The notes: generated by a model from the sequence alone, not told the origin. DNA of 40,280 nucleotides from an uncultured Propionibacterium sp. (GCA_937867175.1 CALMKG010000416.1:1-40280); one strand, 5' to 3'; numbered from the stretch's first letter, positions 1-7,720 are shown. Numbers and translations: made by a program.

Positions 1-76
1 GCTGGGGGGGGGTGTGGGGGGGTGGGGGGGGGGGTGGGCGGGGGGGGGGGGGTGGGGGTGGGGGGGGGTGGGGGGG
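1..76. repeat. Extreme G-run low-complexity tract
   Basis: The plus strand is almost only G, with single T or C interruptions and several runs of seven or more G. On the minus strand it reads in frame as proline with occasional threonine and one histidine. Such runs can form G-quadruplexes, slip in replication and break assemblies, so exact run lengths should be treated with caution. Confidence 0.8.
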
Positions 77-536
77 TCGGCGTTTCCGTGGGGGTTGGCG
101 TCGCAGACTCGGTGCTGGGTGCCGACATCGGGGATCGTGCGCCTTCTGCTTCGTCTTCCACTGCTGCGTCGGTCGCTGTCGTCGGGGTCTGGACGGGCGG
201 GGCAGGAGAGTCCGGATCGGTGTAGTAGTTCACCGGCTCAACCTGTTCAACCCATCCGGGCACTGTGACAGGGGTGGGGCGCGGCGAGAAGGAGGCCTCC
301 GCGACTGGGGCCGCCGGCGTGCTGCTGGGAGTCGTACTGGGAGCCGTACTGGGGGACGCTGGCGTCGCACTCGGGGAGGCAGTACTCGCAGGGGTGATCG
401 ATGGGGCGACGAAAGCGGGTGCCTGGGCCGCCCGATCCACTGTGAAGAAGGACTCGAGCAGCCGAGTTAGGCCGAACCACGTTCCGAGCCCGAGCAGCGG
501 GACCAGCAGAAGGACGAGCAGACGACGCAGGAGCAT
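1..536 (-). CDS. Pro/Thr/Ser-rich exported or membrane-anchored protein, unrecognised (C-terminus beyond window)
   Basis: I do not recognise this protein. It reads from an ATG at 536 toward position 1 and stays open to the window edge (about 178 codons). A purine-rich AAGGGG site lies 7 bases before the ATG. The N-terminus has two arginines and a leucine-rich hydrophobic stretch (about residues 4-27), suggesting a signal peptide or single membrane anchor. After it come Ala/Pro/Ser/Thr-rich linker sequence, a short less biased patch around residues 88-105 (VPGWVEQVEPVNYY), then more linker and finally almost pure proline with scattered threonine. It probably acts outside the membrane as a wall-spanning or linker protein; a conserved domain could lie beyond the edge. 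It is divergent from the phosphodiesterase at 667. The plus-strand frames here are Gly/Arg-rich shadows. Confidence 0.6.
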   Translation of the reverse strand, partial: MLLRRLLVLLLVPLLGLGTWFGLTRLLESFFTVDRAAQAPAFVAPSITPASTASPSATPASPSTAPSTTPSSTPAAPVAEASFSPRPTPVTVPGWVEQVEPVNYYTDPDSPAPPVQTPTTATDAAVEDEAEGARSPMSAPSTESATPTPTETPTPPPPPTPTPPPPPTPPPTPPHPPP

Positions 537-619
537 CTTTGTTCCCCTTGGGATTGCCGACGATTTGAATTCGCCGATGAACGGTCCAATCCCGACGCAG
601 TATCGAGTGCTTTCAAGGT

Positions 620-637
620 CTTGCCAAGGCTGGCAAG
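620..637. promoter_or_regulatory. Perfect inverted repeat before the GDPD gene
   Basis: CTTGCCA, spacer AGGC, TGGCAAG: a perfect 7-base inverted repeat ending 29 bases before the ATG at 667, in the divergent intergenic region 537-666. It could be an operator or a small leader hairpin. I see no clear -35/-10 pair for either divergent gene. Confidence 0.3.
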
Positions 638-666
638 CTCGAGTAGAGGTGGAGGGTTTCCCAAAC

Positions 667-1380
667 ATGACCAAGATCTGGGCCCATCGTGGCGCCTGCG
701 CCGACGCGCCCGAGAACACCCTGCCGGCCTTCCAACTCGCCTTCGATCAGGGCGCAGATGGTGTCGAACTGGATGTGCAGCGCACCCGCGACGGCGTCCT
801 GGTGATCTGCCACGACGAGACGATCGACCGCACCAGCGACGGCTCGGGTGCGATCTCCGAGTTGACTTTCGACCAGCTTCGCCGCCTCGACTTCAGCAAT
901 GGACGCAATGGGTATGCCCGAGTCCCGATCCCGACGCTGGCCGAGGTGCTCGACCTGGTGCGCGGTACCGACAAGGTGGTCGACATCGAACTGAAGAACT
1001 CGGTGGTGCGCTATCCGGGCATGGAGGAGCAGGTCGACGCGCTGGTGGCGGGGTTCGGACTGACCGACCAGGTCTGGTACTCGTCGTTCAACCATCTCAG
1101 TCTGCTGCACCTGGCGGAACTCGGATCGCCGGTCGCGCGTGGCGTGCTCTACGTCGAGCAGTTGGTCCGGCCTTGGGAGTATGCCGCCGGTTTCGGGGTG
1201 GACGCCCTGCATCCACTGGCCACTACGGTCGATGCCGGCCTGGTCGAGGCCGCGCACGCAGCTGGCATCCGCGTCCACCCCTGGACTGTGGACGATCCGC
1301 GGGCCATCGTGGCGCTGGCCGCCGCCGGCGTGGACGCGATCATCACCAACGTGCCACGGGTAGCCCGCGAGGCGGTCTGA
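667..1380 (+). CDS. Glycerophosphodiester phosphodiesterase family protein
   Basis: A 237-residue protein of the GDPD family, which hydrolyses glycerophosphodiesters to glycerol-3-phosphate and an alcohol in a metal-dependent TIM barrel. The N-terminal signature is complete: HRG (H7) followed by PENTLPAF, then VELDV with the expected acidic ligands E34 and D36, and the second catalytic histidine in CHDE (H49). Later family motifs are VDIELKN and the C-terminal HPWTVDD and GVDAIITN blocks. The ATG at 667 is preferred because GGAGGG lies 10 bases upstream and the family homology starts at once; an in-frame GTG at 649 is possible. There is no signal peptide, so it is probably cytoplasmic. It stands alone, divergent from the proline-rich gene and just before the SOS operon promoter. 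Confidence 0.9.
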   Translation: MTKIWAHRGACADAPENTLPAFQLAFDQGADGVELDVQRTRDGVLVICHDETIDRTSDGSGAISELTFDQLRRLDFSNGRNGYARVPIPTLAEVLDLVRGTDKVVDIELKNSVVRYPGMEEQVDALVAGFGLTDQVWYSSFNHLSLLHLAELGSPVARGVLYVEQLVRPWEYAAGFGVDALHPLATTVDAGLVEAAHAAGIRVHPWTVDDPRAIVALAAAGVDAIITNVPRVAREAV

Positions 1381-1394
1381 TTCGTCCAGCGGTC

Positions 1395-1423
1395 TTGACG
1401 ACCCCTCCCCGGTGAGGCATAGT
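1395..1423 (+). promoter_or_regulatory. Sigma-70-type promoter of the SOS mutagenesis operon
   Basis: TTGACG (1395-1400), a 17-base spacer, then CATAGT (1418-1423). Transcription would start near 1430, directly at the LexA-like palindrome, so a bound repressor would block it. The promoter lies 15 bases after the stop of the phosphodiesterase gene. Confidence 0.6.
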
Positions 1424-1432
1424 TGAAGTCCT

Positions 1433-1450
1433 TTCGAACGTGTATTCGAA
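1433..1450. promoter_or_regulatory. LexA/SOS-box-like operator
   Basis: TTCGAA-CGTGTA-TTCGAA is a perfect inverted repeat. Inside it, GAAC-GTGT-ATTC differs at one base from the actinobacterial/Gram-positive LexA consensus GAAC-N4-GTTC. It lies at the predicted transcription start and 22 bases before the first gene of the operon, as expected for a LexA operator controlling error-prone polymerases. Confidence 0.65.
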
Positions 1451-1471
1451 TGAATTTCCGGGGGGTGTGCC

Positions 1472-1831
1472 ATGCGGGTCAGCAACGAACCGGTCGCCGT
1501 GCGGTTGTCGTCGGACGCTGCGCCGACCCAGTTCGTCTGGCGTCGGCGCCTGTGGCGGGTGCTGGCGGTGCAACGAACTTGGGTAGAGGCAGGGCCATGG
1601 TGGGACGACCCACGGGTGCGGCGGGCCCGCGGGCAGGACGCGCCGACCAGGTGGTCGAACGAATTGGGCGAGCCAAACCCACCCCCCGAAGCCACATCGC
1701 CCGATGGTGACCTGCTCGGTGACCGAACGATTTGGCGGGTGGAAGCGTCGTCCGGCGCCAGTGCGCAGACCGGGGTTTACGAGCTGGCCTGCCGGGGGTC
1801 CGAGTGGCGGTTGCGGACGATCGTCGATTGA
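1472..1831 (+). CDS. DUF6504 family protein
   Basis: A 119-residue protein resembling the small DUF6504 proteins that accompany DnaE-type error-prone polymerases and DinB in actinobacteria. Recognisable features are the FVWRRRLWRV core near residues 21-30, a WWDD segment, and the C-terminal WRVEA...GVYELACR...W block typical of the family. Molecular function is unknown; its place suggests an accessory role in translesion synthesis. The ATG at 1472 follows a G-rich ribosome site (1460-1466) and the LexA-like box. Its stop overlaps a possible TTG start of the next gene. The middle (about residues 45-85) is Pro/Asp/Glu-rich and likely disordered. Confidence 0.75.
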   Translation: MRVSNEPVAVRLSSDAAPTQFVWRRRLWRVLAVQRTWVEAGPWWDDPRVRRARGQDAPTRWSNELGEPNPPPEATSPDGDLLGDRTIWRVEASSGASAQTGVYELACRGSEWRLRTIVD

Positions 1832-1860
1832 AGGCCGAACGAGGGAAGAAGGTGGAACAG

Positions 1861-2145
1861 ATGGGGACGCGGGTGCAGGCCTGCCTGTTGGCCGCCAGGC
1901 ACGGTGCTGATGCGCTGCTGGCGGGTCACCGGGCCGTCCGTCCGGTCGCCGAGCCCACAGAACTGTGGACGAGGCTGGCCGCAGAGCTGCCGTCGTTCGC
2001 GGAGTGGGCGTCCTACTTCGCGGTACTCGAAGGCCGGCATCGATTGAGTGACCGGCAAGCCGACGACCTGCTACGTGACCTCGGTGTCTTCCTCGACCTG
2101 GTCGACCAACAGTTGAGTCGCCGCAGCCTGGTGGGCCATGGCTGA
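1861..2145 (+). CDS. SAV_6107-type HEPN domain protein
   Basis: A 94-residue all-helical protein resembling the HEPN_SAV_6107 family next to dinB and dnaE genes in Streptomyces. The diagnostic part is the second half: ELPSFAEWASYFA, then ADDLLRDLGVFLDLV, matching the family's E-L-x-E-W and DADDLLRD-x-x-x-F-L-x-L-V pattern. HEPN domains are found in toxins and other nucleotide or RNA-directed proteins, but this subfamily has no assigned activity. The ATG at 1861 has AAGAAGGTGG just upstream; a TTG at 1828 would instead overlap the DUF6504 stop. The end overlaps dnaE2 by 8 bases, implying translational coupling. The C-terminus (R87-R88 to H93) resembles the HEPN R-x4-6-H motif, but this could be chance. 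Confidence 0.7.
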   Translation: MGTRVQACLLAARHGADALLAGHRAVRPVAEPTELWTRLAAELPSFAEWASYFAVLEGRHRLSDRQADDLLRDLGVFLDLVDQQLSRRSLVGHG

Positions 2146-5100
2146 CGAATTCGTCCATCTGAGAGTCGCGTCAGGTTACTCGATGCAGTACGGCGCTTCA
2201 CATCCCAGCGACCTGGTGGCCCGGGCGGCCGGGTACGGCATGACACGGCTGGGGCTGACCGACCGGGATGGCATGTATGGGTCGGTGCGGTTCGCCAAGG
2301 CCTGCCTGGCCGCCGGGATCACGCCGATCATCGGGGCAGACCTGGCGACCGGCTTCAGTCCGCGGCACCCGGCGTCCCGGCTGGGACGCCCACCCAGCGC
2401 TGCCAAGGGCGGGTCGAGCAACGAGCTGTGGCGGGCCAACCAAGTCGGTGCCGACCGGGCGTTCGGGCTACCGCGGGTGGTGGTGCTGGCCCGCAGTCGC
2501 ACCGGCTGGTCACGGCTTTGCCGACTGGTCAGCGCAACCCACCTGGCCGGGCAGCGCGGGGCGCCGGTGGCAGGCGCCGAGTTGATCGGCCGATACTGTG
2601 CCGATGGTGAGCTGACGGTACTGCTGGGCGCCGACTCCGAACTGGGTATGGCCGTGGTCGCCGACGACCGGTCCGCAGCCGAGGCAGAACTGGTGCGCTG
2701 GCAAGGTCTGATACCCCGCGGACGGCTGGTGGTCGCGGTCACCGACCAACTTGTCGGCGGCCAGCAGGCCGCCTCGCTGAGGCAGGCGTCCCGGCTGCTG
2801 CGGTTGGCCGACGAGCATGGGCTGGCTGCAGTACTGACCAACCAGGTACGGATGGCCGAACGACGTCAGGCGATGACCTGCGACGTGCTCGACTCCGCGC
2901 GGCGGCTGATGGCCCTAGACTCGCGGGCCATCGACCGGCGCAACGCCGAGGGCTGGCTGAAACCGGGGGAGTTGATGCATCCCATCGCCGAAGCCGTCTC
3001 GCGGGCATCCGGACGAACCGACGACGGGCGGCAGCTGTGGGCGCAAACCATCGAACTGGCCGCCGAATGTGGCCTCGACCCGGTCGCCGACATCGGGCTG
3101 GGCGAGGTGCACCTGCCCGAGTTCGAGCAACTCGGCACCACCTTGGCGCAGGCGCCGCGGGTGCTGCGGGCCCGTTGCGAGGCCGGTATCGCAGCCCGCT
3201 ACCCGGTGGTCGACGAGCAACTGTTGCGCCGGTTGGACGACGAGTTGGACGTGATCTCCCAACTCGGCTACGAGTCCTACTTCCTGACCGTCGCCGAGGT
3301 GGTCGCCATGATCGGCGAGATGGGCATCCGATGTGCGGCGCGCGGATCGGGTGCCGGCAGCCTGGTCAACTACCTGCTCGGTATCTCCGGGGTTGACCCG
3401 ATCGCCCACCGGCTGATCATGGAACGGTTCTGTTCGCCGCTTCGCCAAGGCCTGCCCGACATCGACCTCGACGTCGAATCCGAACGACGCACCGAGATCT
3501 ACGCCAAGGTGTTGGAAACCTTCGGCGGCGATCGGGTGAGCTGCGTGGCGATGCTGGAGAGCTACCGCGTCCGGCATGCGGTGCGCGATGTCGGCCGGGC
3601 GCTGTCATTGCCGCCCGCCGAGGTGGACGCGATCGCCAAGTCGTTCCCGCACATCCGCGCCCGGGACGCCCGGGCCGCGCTGCGTGACCTGCCCGAACTG
3701 CGGGCCGCCGGGCTCGCTGAAGAACGACTTGAGGTGCTGTTCGAGCTGGTCGAATCGCTCGACGGGCTGCCCCGCCACGTCGCGCTGCACCCGTGCGGGG
3801 TGATCTTGTCGGACGCCGGCCTCGGCGACCGCACCCCGGTCGAGGCCAGCTTCGGCGGCTTCCCGATGAGCCAGTTCGACAAGGACGACGTCGAAGACAT
3901 GGGCCTGCTCAAGCTCGACATCCTCGGTATCCGCATGCAGTCGTCAATCGCCTACTGTCTGGCCGAGATCGAACGCACCTGCGGGCCCGAACAAGTACCC
4001 GACGTGGACGCGCTGGCCCCCTTCGGCGACCCGGGGGTCTACGACATGGTTGCCCACGCCCAGACCCTTGGCTGCTTCCAGATCGAGTCGCCCGGCCAGC
4101 GTGAGCTGATCGGCAAGTTCGGGCCCGAGAACTTCGACGACATCATCATCGACATCTCGCTGTTCCGGCCCGGCCCGGTGAAGTCCGACATGGTGGTGCC
4201 CTTCCTGAACGCCCGGCAGGGTTGGGCGACCCCGCGTTACCTGCATCCGAGCCTGGCGCCGGTACTGGAGGCGACCTACGGGGTGGTGGTCTTCCATGAG
4301 CAGATCATCGAGATCATCTCGGTGGTCACCGGCTGCAGCCTGGCCAAGGGGGACGAGGTCCGCCGCGCGCTGGGCGACTTCGAGGGCCAACAGCAGGCCC
4401 GCAACTGGTTCCTGCCCCGGGCCATCCTGCGTGGCTACCCAGAACCGGTGGCCGAACGCATCTGGCAGGTGCTGGCCTCGTTCGCGTCCTTCGGGTTCTG
4501 CAAGGCCCACGCTGCCGCATTCGCGCTGCCCACCTACCAGTCCGCCTGGCTGAAGCGGTACTGGCCGGCCCACTTCATCGCCGGCATCCTCACCCACGAC
4601 CCAGGCATGTACCCCAAACGGCTGCTGGTCGCCGAGGCCCGCCGGATGGGCGTGCAGATCCTCGGCATGGACGTCAACGCCTCCGGGGGAGGCTACCGGG
4701 TGGAACCAGTGCGCGCCACCGAGCCGACCGAGCCGGGTCCGGGGGAGAGGTTCCAGCCGCCGCCCGGCCTACCCGATGGTTCCGACTGGGGCATCCGGCT
4801 GTCGCTGGCAGACGTGAAGGGCATCGAGACCGCCCAAGTGCTGCGCATCGAGGCTGGTCAGCCGTACGCTTGCCTGTCCGACTTCTGGGCCCGCGCCCAG
4901 GTCGGCGCACCGGTGGTCGAGAACCTGATCGGGGTGGGTGCCTTCGACGCGCTCTACGGCATCGACCTCGGCTGCCCGGTCCGAGGCGGTGACCAGGTGA
5001 CCCGACGCGACCTGCTGCTGCGGCTGGCCGACCTGAAACGCCTGGGGCAGGTCGAGGCGCGCACCACCCGGGCGGCCAAGGGGCTGCAGCCGGTGACCGA

Positions 5101-6031
5101 CCGCTCACCGTTGGCCGGTGTGCTGACCGCCGACGACCCGGCCCAGCTGGCGGCCCGGCAAGCCGCCGGCCAGGTGGTGTCCAGCCGGGTGCGCGGCGGC
5201 TTCGACGGCATCCAACTGGCCCTTGACCTCGACCAACCCGATGATGACGAACCAGCCGGCTGGCCCGGCGACGTGGTCGCGTCCGGGTTGCCCGAGATGA
5301 ATCGGGCCGACCAATTGGCCATCGAACTCGACGTGCTCGGGCTGGACGCCAGCCAGCACGTCATCGAGTGCTACCGCGAGTTCCTCGACGCCTGCCGGGT
5401 GACCCGCTCGTCCGAACTGCTCGGCAGACGCAACAACAGCGAACTACTGGTCGCCGGGGTCAAGGTCGCCACCCAAACCCCGCCGGTCCGTTCCGGGCGC
5501 CGGGTGGTCTTCCTCACCCTCGACGATGGTGTCGGCCCGGTCGACGCCACCTTCTTCGAGGACGCCCAAGGCCCCTATGCGGCGACCGTCTTCTCGTCCT
5601 GGCTGTTGGTGGTGCGCGGCAACCTGCGGCGCACCGGCCCACGCGGGGTCTCGTTGCTGGCCACCGGCGCCTGGGACCTGACGGGGCTGGCCGACCAGTG
5701 GGGCAAGCTGAGGGAAACCGGGCTGGACGCCCAGCAAGCGGCCGCCACGCTGCTCGCGCAACTGACCCCGCCGCCGGCCCGTGGCCGTCCGGCGCGTCAG
5801 CCGTTGCCGGACGACCCCCAAACCGCCGACCTGCGTCCCGCCGACGAACCGGCAGCCGAACCCGACCCGAACCGCCATGCCCGGGCCGGTGGCATGGGAC
5901 GCCGCAGGGTCTTCCTGCATGCCAGCGGCTTCAAGCAGTCGCCGTACGCCGACACCCAGCCGTCCGGCCTGCCCACCGCACAGGCGCCCCGCAAGCTGTG
6001 GCACTCCAGCCCGGGGAGCTCGGGACAATGA
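2138..6031 (+). CDS. dnaE2: Error-prone DNA polymerase III alpha-type subunit (DnaE2)
   Basis: A 1297-residue C-family polymerase, longer than the roughly 1050-1150 usual for DnaE2, used for damage-induced mutagenic translesion synthesis. The N-terminal PHP domain (about 1-300) is recognisable by fold-level motifs, but the HxH metal motif is replaced by R9 and A11 and the later TDHDG is TDRDG, so it should not bind metal. The palm has both catalytic aspartates in PDIDLD (D441, D443) and the third in LLKLDILG (D594). Fingers, a helix-hairpin-helix region and an OB fold (VVFLTLDDGVG, near 1125) follow. The last 100 residues are a low-complexity linker plus the conserved-looking tail HASGFKQSPYADT. 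It overlaps the HEPN gene by 8 bases and dinB by ATGA, so it is probably co-transcribed under the LexA-like box. Confidence 0.92.
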   Translation: MADEFVHLRVASGYSMQYGASHPSDLVARAAGYGMTRLGLTDRDGMYGSVRFAKACLAAGITPIIGADLATGFSPRHPASRLGRPPSAAKGGSSNELWRANQVGADRAFGLPRVVVLARSRTGWSRLCRLVSATHLAGQRGAPVAGAELIGRYCADGELTVLLGADSELGMAVVADDRSAAEAELVRWQGLIPRGRLVVAVTDQLVGGQQAASLRQASRLLRLADEHGLAAVLTNQVRMAERRQAMTCDVLDSARRLMALDSRAIDRRNAEGWLKPGELMHPIAEAVSRASGRTDDGRQLWAQTIELAAECGLDPVADIGLGEVHLPEFEQLGTTLAQAPRVLRARCEAGIAARYPVVDEQLLRRLDDELDVISQLGYESYFLTVAEVVAMIGEMGIRCAARGSGAGSLVNYLLGISGVDPIAHRLIMERFCSPLRQGLPDIDLDVESERRTEIYAKVLETFGGDRVSCVAMLESYRVRHAVRDVGRALSLPPAEVDAIAKSFPHIRARDARAALRDLPELRAAGLAEERLEVLFELVESLDGLPRHVALHPCGVILSDAGLGDRTPVEASFGGFPMSQFDKDDVEDMGLLKLDILGIRMQSSIAYCLAEIERTCGPEQVPDVDALAPFGDPGVYDMVAHAQTLGCFQIESPGQRELIGKFGPENFDDIIIDISLFRPGPVKSDMVVPFLNARQGWATPRYLHPSLAPVLEATYGVVVFHEQIIEIISVVTGCSLAKGDEVRRALGDFEGQQQARNWFLPRAILRGYPEPVAERIWQVLASFASFGFCKAHAAAFALPTYQSAWLKRYWPAHFIAGILTHDPGMYPKRLLVAEARRMGVQILGMDVNASGGGYRVEPVRATEPTEPGPGERFQPPPGLPDGSDWGIRLSLADVKGIETAQVLRIEAGQPYACLSDFWARAQVGAPVVENLIGVGAFDALYGIDLGCPVRGGDQVTRRDLLLRLADLKRLGQVEARTTRAAKGLQPVTDRSPLAGVLTADDPAQLAARQAAGQVVSSRVRGGFDGIQLALDLDQPDDDEPAGWPGDVVASGLPEMNRADQLAIELDVLGLDASQHVIECYREFLDACRVTRSSELLGRRNNSELLVAGVKVATQTPPVRSGRRVVFLTLDDGVGPVDATFFEDAQGPYAATVFSSWLLVVRGNLRRTGPRGVSLLATGAWDLTGLADQWGKLRETGLDAQQAAATLLAQLTPPPARGRPARQPLPDDPQTADLRPADEPAAEPDPNRHARAGGMGRRRVFLHASGFKQSPYADTQPSGLPTAQAPRKLWHSSPGSSGQ

Positions 6032-7197
6032 GCCGCACCCAGGTGATCCTGCATGTCGACATGGACGCCTTCTACGCCTCGGTAGAGATGGCCCGGCGGC
6101 CCGAGTTGCGTGACGTGCCGATGTACGTCGGCGGCGCCGAACGTGGCGTGGTGCTCAGCGCCAATTATCCGGCCCGGGCGTACGGCATTGAGGGTGGCAT
6201 GCCGGCGACCCGGGCTCGTCGGCTCTGCCCGCAGGCGGTCGCGGTGCCGCCCGACTACGACACTTACACCGACGTCTCGGCCGGCGTGATCCAACTGCTG
6301 CGCAGCTTCACCAACAAGGTCGAGGTGGCCAGCATCGACGAGGCCTTCTGCGACATCACCGGCGCGATCTGCCGGCTGGGCGAACCCCGGACGATCGGCG
6401 AGCTGCTGCGCGCCCGGGTCGCCGACGAGCAACGCATCCCATGCTCGGTGGGCATCGGGCCGAGCAAGTTCATCGCCAAGCTGGCCAGCAAGCAGGCCAA
6501 ACCGGACGGCCTGGTCGAGGTGCCGTCCGACCGGATCACCGCCTTCCTGCACCCGCTGCCGGTGGAGGCAATTTGGGGGGTGGGGCCGGCCACTGCGTCC
6601 CGGCTGCACAAGTTGGGCTTGACCAGCATCGACGATGTCGCGCACACACCGAAACCCACCCTGCAGCGTGCCTTCGGCGCTGGTCAGGGTGCGCTGCTGC
6701 ACGACCTGGCCTGGGGACGCGACAACCGGTCCATCCAGGCCACCGAACCGGAGCACTCGATCGGCGCCCAAACCACCTTCGGACGCGACACCGACGATCC
6801 CCGGGCGGTGCACGGCGAACTGCTGCGGATGGCGGCCCGAGCCTCTTCCCGCATGCGGGAAGCCGGCATGTGCGGACGCGCGGTGAGCATCTCGGTGCGT
6901 TTCTCCGACTTCACCACCATCACCCGGACCGCCCAACTGCCCAGCCCCACCGATGTCACCGACGAGGTCTACGCCCAGGCGTTGCGGCTCTACGAGGGCT
7001 TGCACCTGCAACGGGCCCGGATCCGGCGAGTCGGGGTGCGGATTGAGAAGCTGGTACCTGCCGCGGAGGCCTACCAGCAGCCCACCCTTGATGCGCCAGA
7101 ACGCGGAATGCGCGAGGTGGAGCTGGCCGCCGACGCCCTCATCCGCCGGTTCGGTCCAAACGCCGTGGGCCGTGCGACTCTGGCCGGGTCAACCTGA
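6028..7197 (+). CDS. dinB: DNA polymerase IV (Y-family, DinB)
   Basis: A 389-residue Y-family polymerase that copies past lesions and extends mismatched ends. Palm motifs are intact: HVDMDAFYASVE gives catalytic D11 and the steric-gate aromatic Y16, and SIDEAF gives D104 and E105. A YPARAYGI-like fingers segment, the WGVGPATASRLHKLG helix-hairpin-helix near 185-200 and a little-finger domain follow. QQPTLDAP near residue 351 may be a sliding-clamp peptide. The ATG overlaps the dnaE2 stop (ATGA). An upstream extension of the same open frame to 5368 lies inside dnaE2 and is a shadow. No imuB-like gene is present, so this intact DinB takes the Y-family position in the cassette. No clear terminator follows. 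Confidence 0.93.
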   Translation: MSRTQVILHVDMDAFYASVEMARRPELRDVPMYVGGAERGVVLSANYPARAYGIEGGMPATRARRLCPQAVAVPPDYDTYTDVSAGVIQLLRSFTNKVEVASIDEAFCDITGAICRLGEPRTIGELLRARVADEQRIPCSVGIGPSKFIAKLASKQAKPDGLVEVPSDRITAFLHPLPVEAIWGVGPATASRLHKLGLTSIDDVAHTPKPTLQRAFGAGQGALLHDLAWGRDNRSIQATEPEHSIGAQTTFGRDTDDPRAVHGELLRMAARASSRMREAGMCGRAVSISVRFSDFTTITRTAQLPSPTDVTDEVYAQALRLYEGLHLQRARIRRVGVRIEKLVPAAEAYQQPTLDAPERGMREVELAADALIRRFGPNAVGRATLAGST

Positions 7198-7247
7198 ACG
7201 AGGTATACTCCGCTGGTCGCCGCACGGTAACGATTAGGATTCGCGGC

Positions 7248-7276
7248 TTCGGACACCTTCGAGTGACGTTTACACT
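7248..7276 (+). promoter_or_regulatory. Possible promoter of the DUF3040 gene
   Basis: TTCGGA (7248-7253), 17 bases, TACACT (7271-7276). The -10 is acceptable and the -35 weak. A TATACT at 7204-7209 just after dinB is another -10-like site with no good -35. The leader would be about 25 bases. Confidence 0.35.
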
Positions 7277-7308
7277 GGGGTAACAGTCAATGGCAGGAGG
7301 GGAGGGAA

Positions 7309-7680
7309 ATGGCGCTCTCGGAAGAAGAACAGAGGCTACTGGCCCAGCTAGAGGCCTCGTTGGCCGCAGAAGACCCGAAGCTCGCCCAAACACTTGGCTC
7401 CCACAACACGCCACGCCAGATACATGGTCGTCGTGCCGCGTTGGCCGGCGTACTTTTCGTCATCGGTCTGGTGCTATTGGTAGTCGGTCTACAGACCATC
7501 TGGCCGCTCAGCGTGGTTGGTTTCATTGCCATGTTCGCGGCCACCATCGTGGCGCTGGGCTCTTGGCGCAAGGCCACCGATCCCGCCGCCCAGCCGCGGC
7601 CACCACACAAGTCGACCTCCGAACCCTTCATGGGGCGGATGGAGGACCGTTGGCGTCGTCGTCAGGACGGCGACCTCTAA
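7309..7680 (+). CDS. DUF3040 membrane protein
   Basis: A 123-residue actinobacterial DUF3040 protein of unknown function. It begins with the typical amphipathic MALSEEEQRLLAQLE helix, then a linker, two adjacent hydrophobic segments (about 45-65 and 67-86) and a basic hydrophilic tail. It is probably a small two-pass membrane protein with both ends in the cytoplasm. The start is clear, with AGGAGGGGAGGG immediately upstream of ATG 7309. It is convergent with the transglutaminase gene. In related genomes genes of this family are often near dinB and the mraZ/MoxR region, as here. Confidence 0.85.
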   Translation: MALSEEEQRLLAQLEASLAAEDPKLAQTLGSHNTPRQIHGRRAALAGVLFVIGLVLLVVGLQTIWPLSVVGFIAMFAATIVALGSWRKATDPAAQPRPPHKSTSEPFMGRMEDRWRRRQDGDL

Positions 7681-7697
7681 GCTCATCCACCGATTCC

Positions 7698-7720
7698 CCG
7701 GCTGCGCTTCTCCAGCCCGG
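7698..7720. terminator. Possible bidirectional terminator hairpin
   Basis: CCGGCTG (7698-7704) pairs with CAGCCCGG (7713-7720) with one bulged C and an 8-base loop. It lies between the convergent DUF3040 and transglutaminase genes (7681-7812). There is no U-tract, only a T-rich stretch on the plus side. I see no other content in this gap. Confidence 0.35.

Noticed and set aside
265-666. N-terminal extension of the phosphodiesterase reading frame back to 265
   Set aside because: It lies opposite the proline-rich minus-strand gene, has shadow-like composition, and GDPD homology begins at 667 with a good ribosome site.
5368-6027. Long frame open ahead of dinB
   Set aside because: It lies inside dnaE2 in another frame and is Arg/Gly/Pro-rich; DinB homology starts at 6028 with an ATGA overlap.
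5797-7011. 404-codon minus-strand frame opposite dinB
   Set aside because: No recognisable motif, composition of an antisense shadow, and dinB on the plus strand is certain.
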